Positions 42,130 to 49,748 of a DNA stretch of 64,000 nt are shown piece by piece; the first letter of the stretch is position 1; each line of letters opens with the position of its first letter. This DNA comes from Paracrocinitomix sp039939375 (lineage in GTDB: Bacteria > Bacteroidota > Bacteroidia > Flavobacteriales_D > Crocinitomicaceae): assembly GCA_039939375.1 (NCBI GenBank), contig JBDVJO010000004.1:1-64000 (forward strand), given 5' to 3'. The notes under the pieces were generated by a model. The model ran no database searches and was not told the origin of the DNA. It worked only from the letters and a program-made list of their open reading frames with translations. A program made the position numbers and the translations under genes.

Positions 42130-42936
42130 CTAAGATTTCCTAGGAACGTAAACATTTTTCAAATGTTTGACGTCTTTTTGCAAATCTAGAATAGCCGCAG
42201 TCAACTCGCTTTCTTGGAATTCTTGCGTAGGCATGTCGCTTGAAATATAATTAACAAACTTCCATATCTCAACAATGCTATTTGCATGTACTTCATACGG
42301 AGCATAAGCCGGATTCGTGCTGCACAACTGAAAAGACTGACTATCATTCAATCGTTTGTATACATTTTTAAAAACGATTCCGTCATCCAAGGTTACTACA
42401 ATATGCGGATACCCATCTTTAATATTGCTCCAATTGTCAACATATTCTCCTATTACATAGGATCCATCAGAAACAGGCGGCATAGAGTCCCCTTTAATCG
42501 GAAAAGACCTGTACTTTCTATCTTTCTTTAAAAACGGTAGTTGAAAAGTTGGTAAAACTGAAATAAACTCAGGATCTGAAAACCCAGTAGTATAACCAGC
42601 TCTTGCTTTTTCTGAAACTAATTCAATGTTATCGTTATTTTCTCCATCTACAGTCATGGCGATAATTCTAACATTTTTACCTTCAACATCCACATCAATC
42701 CCTTTGTCAATTTTATCCCACTCTGTTTCTGAGACTTTTGTTAAATCTCTTTTAATGAGTTTATCTAAAGACAAATTATAGTACTCACTGAATTTGATTA
42801 AAGTACTCAGGTTAGGCTCTGCCACACCGTTTTCATAACCACTATACGAAGATCTCGTCAAGCCTAAATCTCCTGCTATCTCTTCTTGCGAAACACCTTT
42901 TCGTTTGCGCAATAATTTCAGATTTTCTCCTATCAT
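42130..42936 (-). CDS. XRE-family HTH repressor with S24 (LexA-like) domain
   Basis: 268 residues. An XRE helix-turn-helix (about 4-60, VSQEEIAGDLGLTRSSYSGYENG) precedes an S24 domain. The self-cleavage site is AG at A113-G114 (ARAGY). The catalytic dyad is Ser151 in GDSMPP and Lys190 in GIVFKNVY. The C-terminal 45 residues are helical. A LexA/CI-type regulator that would cleave itself under DNA damage. No phage genes are nearby, so it is a chromosomal stress regulator rather than a prophage repressor. A promoter box TATATTTG precedes it. Confidence 0.88.
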   Translation of the reverse strand: MIGENLKLLRKRKGVSQEEIAGDLGLTRSSYSGYENGVAEPNLSTLIKFSEYYNLSLDKLIKRDLTKVSETEWDKIDKGIDVDVEGKNVRIIAMTVDGENNDNIELVSEKARAGYTTGFSDPEFISVLPTFQLPFLKKDRKYRSFPIKGDSMPPVSDGSYVIGEYVDNWSNIKDGYPHIVVTLDDGIVFKNVYKRLNDSQSFQLCSTNPAYAPYEVHANSIVEIWKFVNYISSDMPTQEFQESELTAAILDLQKDVKHLKNVYVPRKS

Positions 42937-42985
42937 ATCGTTTCATTTACTACCTCTACCAAAAGGGAAATGATTAATATCTAGT

Positions 42986-42993
42986 CAAATATA
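42986..42993 (-). promoter_or_regulatory. -7 box of the S24 repressor gene
   Basis: On the minus strand it reads TATATTTG, an exact TAnnTTTG match about 50 nt before the ATG at 42936. The leader contains the direct repeat GGTAGAGGTAGT. Confidence 0.55.
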
Positions 42994-43011
42994 ATAAAAA
43001 AAGATGAAAAA

Positions 43012-43962
43012 CTAATCGTTAAATTTAATTGGTTGAATAAAAACTTCTTTTAAGGTACTTAGGTCTTCTGTAGAAAAGAGTTTAAATTTTTGTGAACCAT
43101 GGCTAAAGGTATAAATAGAATACCAGCCTAAAAACTCTTTGTTTACGAACTTTGCTTTTAATTTCAGCTTAAATGTTTTGCTTTTATTTAAGGAATAAAA
43201 ACTTGGTCTGAAATATACTTGTTCATCCCCTATCTTCAAACGATTGATTTCTCCAAAAAAGCTTGCTTCTCTTTTATTTTTGGGATGCTCAAAAAATGAA
43301 CGTGGTTCATCTATTCGTTTTACTCTGCCATTTTCTAGGTAGATGATCTTATCCGCCCATTCCATGGCCTCTATTCCGTTATGAGTCACCATTACCACAG
43401 CAATTTTATGTTTCTTGATGTAAGAACGTAGATGCTTTGTTATTTTATTCTTCGTTTGAAAATCTAATTGATTAAAAGGCTCATCTAGGAGTAGTAATTC
43501 GGGTTCATCTGCTAAGGCCCTTGCAATAGCCAACCGTTGTTGCTGGCCACCTGAAATTTGTTTCGTGGTTTTATCTTTGTGCTTGGTTAATCGGGTTAGA
43601 CGCAGCAGTGTTTGTACTCTTTGATCTTGATATTCTTTATTGAACTGTAATAAACGGAGACGGATATTTTCTTCAACCGTGTGAAAAGTATCTAAATCAA
43701 AATCTTGGTTGACCAGTTTAATTAGTTCATGCCCTGGAACTAATTTTTCAGAAGGATCTTTTACAGGTTCATTCAAGAATAATATGTCACCCGATTGATA
43801 GTTAAGAAGTCCTGCAATTGCTTTTAAAACGGTAGTTTTTCCATCACCTGAACTTCCCAAAATTACAGCAACCTCTCCTTTTGCAACTTCAAAACTGCAC
43901 TTTTTCACAACAGGCTTATCCTGATAGGCAATCGTAAGATCTTTAACTTGTAAAATGGACAT
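43012..43962 (-). CDS. ABC transporter ATP-binding protein (no permease nearby)
   Basis: 316 residues. ATPase domain (1-230) with Walker A GSSGDGKTT, Q-loop LVNQDF, signature ISGGQQQRLAIARAL, Walker B LLLLDEPF and H-loop VTHNG. The remaining 85 residues are a TOBE-like extension (FRPSFYSLNKSKTFKLKLKAKF). It resembles PotA/FbpC-type importers. No substrate-binding or permease gene is adjacent. The Walker A has Asp where most have Gly/Cys/Ala (GSSGDGKT), still within the GxxGxGK[ST] rule. Confidence 0.88.
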   Translation of the reverse strand: MSILQVKDLTIAYQDKPVVKKCSFEVAKGEVAVILGSSGDGKTTVLKAIAGLLNYQSGDILFLNEPVKDPSEKLVPGHELIKLVNQDFDLDTFHTVEENIRLRLLQFNKEYQDQRVQTLLRLTRLTKHKDKTTKQISGGQQQRLAIARALADEPELLLLDEPFNQLDFQTKNKITKHLRSYIKKHKIAVVMVTHNGIEAMEWADKIIYLENGRVKRIDEPRSFFEHPKNKREASFFGEINRLKIGDEQVYFRPSFYSLNKSKTFKLKLKAKFVNKEFLGWYSIYTFSHGSQKFKLFSTEDLSTLKEVFIQPIKFND

Positions 43963-44029
43963 ATCTATTACTAAATTAGGAATAGAATGAGCGCAATAAA
44001 TAAATGGAGGTTTAAGTTCTTAACAAGAA

Positions 44030-44425
44030 TTATTCAAAAACTGTCACGGTTCTGACATCATAATCACCGCCTGCTAACCAGAATCTGAACTCATAGGTTC
44101 CCGGAAAACCAATATCAATGTTGTAATCTATTTGATGCTCAACCAATTCTAGTTTACAAGAACATCCTGTATATTTGGTAACCATCTTAACTTCAAAAGA
44201 CTTATTGTTTTGAGTAACTTCAAAACGTTCAAACTCTCCACAACTGCTTTCAGTCACGTATTGAACATTCACCGGATAATTAGACCCGGCTTTCACACTA
44301 TCCGGAAACGTACTAATGATTGTGCTCGCTTCTCGCTCTTCTGTGCATGGACTAGTTCCTTCAGTTTCACATGATGTCAGCAATAATGCTGCTAAAAATC
44401 CTATTAAAAATAAATACTTTATCAT
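44030..44425 (-). CDS. Small lipoprotein of unknown function
   Basis: 131 residues with a lipoprotein signal MIKYLFLIGFLAALLLTSC (Cys19). The mature beta-rich domain has several Cys (C27 in SPCTEERE, C62, C83 and C85 in GCSC) that may form disulfides. It looks like a small Ig-like or beta-sandwich domain (GTYEFRFWLAGGDYDVRTVTVF). It overlaps the upstream PhoX-like gene by 4 nt (ATGA), so the two lipoproteins are translated together. Confidence 0.72.
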   Translation of the reverse strand: MIKYLFLIGFLAALLLTSCETEGTSPCTEEREASTIISTFPDSVKAGSNYPVNVQYVTESSCGEFERFEVTQNNKSFEVKMVTKYTGCSCKLELVEHQIDYNIDIGFPGTYEFRFWLAGGDYDVRTVTVFE

Positions 44426-45927
44426 TTATTAAATCCTTCTACTAAAATTGTACAAGACTTATTAAAAGGCGCTGGATTTGATGCTTTTGGATGTTGAACA
44501 TTGATAATCATGTCTCCATTTGGCAAAAATATCACCCCTGTTGTTTCTGCCCCTAAAGGCGCAACGCAAAACCTTTTTAAATCATCTACGGTTGGATATT
44601 CAATTGACATATCTAGAAAGTAGATTTCGTTGTAAAACTCCTTTTTCAGTTCAGCTTCTTTTCCTACCCTACCTCTATCGTACCAATTTATATCTTCACT
44701 TAAAACGAGATATGTCTTGTTATTTATGGTAACGGATGTATTACAGTCAGGGTTGGAGAAAACACCTGAAGAATCGCTGAACATACCTCCTTCAAGGTAT
44801 GAACGCATCATATTTGTAGACGGATCGAATTCTAAAATACGTCCATAACAATCATCCATCTTTCCATCCACATCTGTTAACCAATCTGTCACCCAGTTCG
44901 GAACGGTTCCTCCTAAAGCTAATGATTGATCCCAATTGAAGAAATCTTCTCCAGTTTCTGAAATGTACAGTTTGCCATTAATTTCTTCAATCCACTCATG
45001 TCTGATGATCATTGTTGCCCCTTTTTGAACAGCAATTTTTCTGCAGTTAACCAGTGAAGTGGTATCCATTGGTAATTTCAACCATGACCCTGACTCACCA
45101 TCTATAGATTGCTTGTAGGCATACAATTGACCATTATCGAAATCACATGACTTCTCCATTTCTAATTTCATGAAGACTCCCGGACTGTAATCATCTGTGA
45201 TGTATGCCGTTTTGCCATCTGCCATGACATGTACATCTTCGTGTACCAATTTACCCATGGTCATATGTCTTTTTACAACTTTTCTTTCTCGCGGATCAAC
45301 TTCTACAACATAGCCCATATTCTCCCACATCTCTCTTCCGTTTCCGAAATCTCGATTTTCTAAACCTTTAGATGTAAAATATTCGTTATCATACCCCCAG
45401 GTCTCTTCGCATGTTAGTACGTTTCCGTTAGGAGCTAGACTACCGCCACAGTTTCTATCGGTAAATCCAACCGCACTGAAATCAATATGATGAAAATCAC
45501 TAGTAATTTCCCAACCATTTTCTCCCAACTCAATATCAAATACGGTCGCTCCTCCACCATCCCCTAAGTCAGGATTTGCTGCACTGGTTTCATGAGATAT
45601 ATAAAGAATTCCTTTTGTTTCAGGTGATGCTGCATCTGGAATAAAGACACTAAGGTCATGTTTTCCTTTAGCTGGAAACTTGTCTCCATTATCTTTTACT
45701 ACCATATCCCGACCCTCAGAAAAAAGTACTTTATAAGAAAAGCCTTCAGGCAGGATGATATCGGTTGTATTATAATTAGAAGCGATTGGCTCAAAAATCG
45801 GAATGGTGTCAATTACTTCTAATGTGTCTTCAGTTTCAACTACTAAATCTTGGGCATTTTCTATTTCTTGCTCAGTAGAACAAGCTATGAACAAAAATGG
45901 AATCGCAAATGGTATTATTCTCTTCAT
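44422..45927 (-). CDS. PhoX-family (DUF839) lipoprotein
   Basis: 501 residues starting at the ATG that gives MKRIIPFAIPFLFIAC (Cys16), a lipoprotein signal. The body matches the DUF839/PhoX beta-propeller: LPEGFSYKVLFSEG, GILYISHET, NCGGSLAPNGNVLTCEETWGY, GYVVEVDPRERKVVKRHMTMGKLVHEDV, YITDDYSPGVFMK. Classical PhoX alkaline phosphatases use iron and calcium and are exported by Tat; this one has a Sec lipobox. Enzyme activity is therefore uncertain. It is coupled to a small lipoprotein downstream. Confidence 0.82.
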   Translation of the reverse strand: MKRIIPFAIPFLFIACSTEQEIENAQDLVVETEDTLEVIDTIPIFEPIASNYNTTDIILPEGFSYKVLFSEGRDMVVKDNGDKFPAKGKHDLSVFIPDAASPETKGILYISHETSAANPDLGDGGGATVFDIELGENGWEITSDFHHIDFSAVGFTDRNCGGSLAPNGNVLTCEETWGYDNEYFTSKGLENRDFGNGREMWENMGYVVEVDPRERKVVKRHMTMGKLVHEDVHVMADGKTAYITDDYSPGVFMKLEMEKSCDFDNGQLYAYKQSIDGESGSWLKLPMDTTSLVNCRKIAVQKGATMIIRHEWIEEINGKLYISETGEDFFNWDQSLALGGTVPNWVTDWLTDVDGKMDDCYGRILEFDPSTNMMRSYLEGGMFSDSSGVFSNPDCNTSVTINNKTYLVLSEDINWYDRGRVGKEAELKKEFYNEIYFLDMSIEYPTVDDLKRFCVAPLGAETTGVIFLPNGDMIINVQHPKASNPAPFNKSCTILVEGFNK

Positions 45928-45997
45928 ATCAATGAATTGGGCTGCAAAAATACGATTTTTAAGGTTCGAAAAAAACTTCACCGTATTAAATCTCCGT

Positions 45998-46160
45998 TAA
46001 AGTTCGATTCCAATAACACTTCGACTCTCTTCAACTGCGCAGAGCCACCGCTAAAGCTATGGCAACACGCAGTCAGTGCCACCGCTAAAGCTTAGGCGAC
46101 ACGCGGTCAGTGTAAATTGCAACTTTGGAATCGACTGAACTAAAGTTCGATTCCAATAAC
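45998..46160. repeat. 20-bp direct repeat flanking a 34-bp tandem pair
   Basis: TAAAGTTCGATTCCAATAAC occurs at 45998-46017 and again at 46141-46160, where it codes for the last residues of the SpoIIE protein. Between them, two 34-bp units (46044-46077 and 46078-46111) differ at 4 positions and start GCCACCGCTAAAGCT. An inverted copy of part of the 20-mer (TTTGGAATCGA) lies at 46124-46134. This gap holds no gene. Confidence 0.8.
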
Positions 46161-47942
46161 GCAGATATCATCTAGTTGTTCGAAGTCTCCACGCCAAGTA
46201 TTGAAAGATTCTGTTAAAACATCCTTTTGCTCTGGGAGCCCAAGATTGGTAGTTTGAAGTATGAGTTCTTTAAAATTCTTTGTTTTAAATTTTTTCCCTT
46301 TTTCTCCTCCAAACTGGTCGGCATAGCCGTCAGAAGTGAGATAAATTCGATCTCCTTTTTCTAAAATTAATTCAGTGGTTTTGAACGGAACTCGATCTTC
46401 AAATTTTCCTACAGGCTGTTTACTTGCTTTAACTTCAAAAAGTCGACTATCTGATTGCTCAGACTCCATTACTATAGACATCACCCCAACATCTTCTCTC
46501 TTTGAGGTGATCCATAAATTGTTATGCGCACCGGCGAACTTTACTTTTGATGTTCCATTAGGTAGCTTTTCTATTGAGACCATTGCGATATCCATCCCAT
46601 CCTTCACCTCTTCTTGACTTCTGTCAAAACGCTCAATAACTAGATCTGTTGTTTTATCTAATATTTGACCAGGTTCACATAATTTATGTTGCAATACAGA
46701 TTGATTTAACGCATTTGAACAAACCACTGAAACCATAGCTCCCGGAACACCATGACCTGTGCAGTCTGCTGCCGCAATAAAATTGACCTCATTACCAGAG
46801 TGTTCACAGACAGTTGATTCCATCCAATAAAAATCACCTGCAACAATATCTTTGGGTTGATAATAAATGAAGTTCTTCTCAAATTTTTCGTTAACATCTT
46901 TTATTGGAGGTAGAATGGCTTCTTGCAATCTTTTAGCGTACTTGATACTATCAAGAACCTCTTCATTTTTATGCTCTATTATCTTTTTCTGCTCTGAAAT
47001 TTCATTGAAAGATGTTTGCAGTAATTTCTCTGCCTCTTTTCTCAGACTTACTTCTTTCTTCAATTTTCTGTTCCAGTAATAAAAAGAACCGAAAATAAAA
47101 AGAACTATAGAGGCCGATATTAATGCAATTCTGGACACCTTTTTCATATCAACTCCGTGTTCGTATTGAACAGTAATCCATTTATTCATGATTTCGCTCT
47201 TTTCTTTTGGCGAAATAGCATCCATTCCTTTTTCAAGTATGCTCATCAAAATAGAATCTCCTTCACATACTCCCATTTTTATGTCAATTGCGGGATAAGG
47301 TGTGGAAGAAGCGATTTTCAGATTATCAAAGCCTCCGTAATTCATATAGTGACTGGCTACAATCACATTTGTGACTGTCGCTTCAGCTTCTCCTGTCGAA
47401 ACTGCAAGTAAACATTCGTTGATAGAACCTTTTTTTATGAAATTCATATCAATTGAATCTGCTTTTAACAAATCACTAATTTGATACCCTTCTACTATCG
47501 CCACGTTCTTGCCAGTTAAATCATTTACCCCGCCAATAAAATCGCCTTCTTTTTCTGAAACTATAACGAATGAATAGGAAAAAAAAGATTTCGTAAAATC
47601 TAAAAATTCTTCCCTTCTTGGATTTTGAGCGAGTGCAGGCAGAAAATGAACTTTTTTATTCTTCGCTAAATCTTCGGCTTGAGCCCAATCTTTGATGTTT
47701 GGATAGGGTTGAAAATTAATACCAGATTTCTCTCCAATAACCTTGAGGTAATCTGCTGTAACACCTGAGTGTTCACCATTCTCATCTATAAATTCTAAAG
47801 GTCTCCAACCTGGGTCGTAACCAAAAAAAACGGTATCATGGTTTTTAATCCATTCTGATTCCTCTAAGGAAAGGCTGAGACCCTGTGCCAACATGCCAGA
47901 ATGAATCAATAACACCGAAAAGAGCGTCAAAATTCGTATCAT
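46140..47942 (-). CDS. Solute-binding-domain sensor fused to SpoIIE-type phosphatase
   Basis: 600 residues: signal peptide (1-19); a periplasmic solute-binding (SBP_bac_3) domain (about 28-262, FFGYDPGWRPLEF, LTGKNVAIVEGYQ); one transmembrane helix (271-290); a coiled coil (295-350); and a SpoIIE/PP2C phosphatase (about 362-600). Phosphatase blocks: QPKDIVAGDFYWME, AAADCTGHGVPGAMVS, SDGYADQFGGEKGKKFK, LDDICVIGIEL. The sensor half resembles those of EvgS-type kinases, but the output is a phosphatase. It presumably reports a small amino-acid-like ligand to a partner-switch pathway. The last seven codons are part of a 20-bp repeat. Confidence 0.9.
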   Translation of the reverse strand: MIRILTLFSVLLIHSGMLAQGLSLSLEESEWIKNHDTVFFGYDPGWRPLEFIDENGEHSGVTADYLKVIGEKSGINFQPYPNIKDWAQAEDLAKNKKVHFLPALAQNPRREEFLDFTKSFFSYSFVIVSEKEGDFIGGVNDLTGKNVAIVEGYQISDLLKADSIDMNFIKKGSINECLLAVSTGEAEATVTNVIVASHYMNYGGFDNLKIASSTPYPAIDIKMGVCEGDSILMSILEKGMDAISPKEKSEIMNKWITVQYEHGVDMKKVSRIALISASIVLFIFGSFYYWNRKLKKEVSLRKEAEKLLQTSFNEISEQKKIIEHKNEEVLDSIKYAKRLQEAILPPIKDVNEKFEKNFIYYQPKDIVAGDFYWMESTVCEHSGNEVNFIAAADCTGHGVPGAMVSVVCSNALNQSVLQHKLCEPGQILDKTTDLVIERFDRSQEEVKDGMDIAMVSIEKLPNGTSKVKFAGAHNNLWITSKREDVGVMSIVMESEQSDSRLFEVKASKQPVGKFEDRVPFKTTELILEKGDRIYLTSDGYADQFGGEKGKKFKTKNFKELILQTTNLGLPEQKDVLTESFNTWRGDFEQLDDICVIGIEL

Positions 47943-48017
47943 AATCGTAAAATCAATCTGTTAGTTCAAATGTAAAAACAGATAACCATATTTCTTCTAC
48001 GTAATTTACCGTATATT

Positions 48018-48052
48018 AAAAAAGCCCGACTTCAAAAGAAATCGGGCTTTTT
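48018..48052 (-). terminator. Terminator downstream of mdh
   Basis: AAAGCCCGA (48021-48029) pairs with TCGGGCTTT (48042-48050). A- and T-runs on both sides allow it to work in either direction. It follows the mdh stop at 48072 by about 20 nt. Confidence 0.85.
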
Positions 48053-48071
48053 GAAAAAATGTAGTATAAAC

Positions 48072-49004
48072 TTAAGCGTTAACTTCAAGCAATCCGTTTG
48101 TTTTCTTAACACCTTCAGCAGACTCTGCTAAATGTGCTTTTTCAGCATCACTCAATGACACCTCAACGATTTTTTCTATTCCGTTTTTCCCTAAAATACA
48201 AGGAACTCCGATCGATAAATCATTTAAACCATATTCACCTTCTAATAAAGCTGAACATGGGAACATTTTTTGAGAATCTAATGCAATTGCTTTAACCAAT
48301 TCAGAAACAGCTGCACCTGGTGCGTACCACGCAGAGGTTCCTAATAAGCCAGTAAGTGTAGCTCCACCAACTTTCGTGTCTTGAACGATTTGATCCATTC
48401 TAGCTGCATCTAAAAATTCAGAAACGGCAACAGAATTTCTTGTTGCTTTTTCAATTAACGGAACCATTCCTTTATCAGAGTGTCCACCAACTACCATTCC
48501 GTCAACATCAGATGTAGGACAACCTAAAGCTTCTGCTAATCTGTATTTGAAACGAGCTGAATCTAAAGCTCCACCCATTCCAATAATTCTATTCTTAGGA
48601 AGGTTAGTTGACTTATGTACTAAATAAGTCATAGTATCCATTGGATTAGAAACCACAATGATAATTACATTTGGAGATGCCTCAACTAACGCAGATGAAA
48701 CAGTTTTTACAATACCAGCATTGATACCGATTAACTCTTCTCTTGTCATTCCTGGTTTTCTAGGAATTCCTGAAGTAATAACTGCTACATCTGATCCAGC
48801 TGTTTTGCTGTAATCATTTGTTGAACCAGTGATCATGGTATCAAAACCATTTAACGAAGATGTTTGCATAAGGTCCATTGCTTTTCCTTCAGCGTATCCT
48901 TCTTTAATGTCAAGAAGAACTACTTCTTCTGCAAAATTTTTCATTGCAATGTACTCTGCGCAACTTGCGCCTACTGCACCTGCTCCAACTACTGTAACTT
49001 TCAT
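48072..49004 (-). CDS. mdh: Malate dehydrogenase
   Basis: 310 residues, the LDH-like (type 2) MDH. The NAD site is VTVVGAGAVGASCAEY. The substrate loop has GIPRKPGMTREEL (Arg residues that bind malate). IIGMGGALDSARFKY and GGHSDKGMVPL contain the catalytic Asp/His pair. It oxidises malate to oxaloacetate with NAD in the TCA cycle. A single-gene unit with a strong terminator. A variant box TAAATTCG on the minus strand lies some 40 nt upstream. Confidence 0.96.
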   Translation of the reverse strand: MKVTVVGAGAVGASCAEYIAMKNFAEEVVLLDIKEGYAEGKAMDLMQTSSLNGFDTMITGSTNDYSKTAGSDVAVITSGIPRKPGMTREELIGINAGIVKTVSSALVEASPNVIIIVVSNPMDTMTYLVHKSTNLPKNRIIGMGGALDSARFKYRLAEALGCPTSDVDGMVVGGHSDKGMVPLIEKATRNSVAVSEFLDAARMDQIVQDTKVGGATLTGLLGTSAWYAPGAAVSELVKAIALDSQKMFPCSALLEGEYGLNDLSIGVPCILGKNGIEKIVEVSLSDAEKAHLAESAEGVKKTNGLLEVNA

Positions 49005-49171
49005 ATTGTGTTAATTGTTATAGATTAATAAGTGATTAAAGTGGATACGAATTTAATAAATTTTCTCTGCCTTTAATCAATTTTGGTATGTCAATAATGA
49101 AAATCTATCAAGAATTTTAATTATCATTGGCAACCCTCTAATTATTCATTCGTTTATCAAATGTAAAACCA

Positions 49172-49738
49172 GTGGAAACTAAAGAAGAACTTCAGATAAT
49201 AGTTGATGGCTGCATTAAAGGCAAGCGCAAATATCAGAAGAGGCTGTTCGAGATGTTTTATGGAAAAATGATGGGTGTATGTATGCGTTACGCCAAAGAT
49301 CAAGACGAAGCGCAAGACATGGTTCAAAATGGATTCATTAAAATTTTCAAGAAGCTGGATGTTTACAATTTTGAAGGTTCTTTGGAAGGATGGATTAGAA
49401 GAATAATGGTCAACACAGCAATCGACCAGATAAGGAAAAACAAACGTGATCCTTTTTCGATTGAAGATGACCAAAGAGTTCAGAATATTGAAGAGGATGT
49501 TCCTTTTTCAGAAGATGATGAAGAAGAAACAAAAATTCAAGCTGAACATGCAATTAAGGCGATAAGTGGATTATCTCCAGCGTATAGAACAGTTTTTAAC
49601 ATGTATGTTATGGAAGGTTTTACACACAAAGAAATTGCAGAGTACTTAGGAATAAGTGAAGGAACTTCTAAATCTAACCTGGCAAAGGCAAAACAGAAAT
49701 TAAGAGCCGAATTGAGCTTAAAGTTTGAAAGGCATTAA
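49172..49738 (+). CDS. RNA polymerase ECF-type sigma factor
   Basis: 188 residues from a GTG start. Sigma-70 region 2 (about 20-90) has YAKDQDEAQDMVQNGFIKIFKKLDVYN and the core-binding FEGSLEGWIRRIMVNTAIDQIRKNKR. An acidic linker (about 95-125) precedes region 4 with SPAYRTVFNMYVMEGFTHKEIAEYLGISEGTSKSNLAKAKQKL. No region 3, as in ECF factors. The next gene, 10 nt downstream, encodes a membrane-anchored protein that could serve as its anti-sigma or sensor. No consensus promoter is obvious upstream. Confidence 0.93.
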   Translation: METKEELQIIVDGCIKGKRKYQKRLFEMFYGKMMGVCMRYAKDQDEAQDMVQNGFIKIFKKLDVYNFEGSLEGWIRRIMVNTAIDQIRKNKRDPFSIEDDQRVQNIEEDVPFSEDDEEETKIQAEHAIKAISGLSPAYRTVFNMYVMEGFTHKEIAEYLGISEGTSKSNLAKAKQKLRAELSLKFERH

Positions 49739-49748
49739 GAATATTGAA

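Noticed and set aside
42130..42936. Prophage, suggested by the S24/XRE repressor
   Set aside because: No integrase, capsid, terminase or lysis genes and no att-like repeats nearby; the repressor stands among chromosomal genes.
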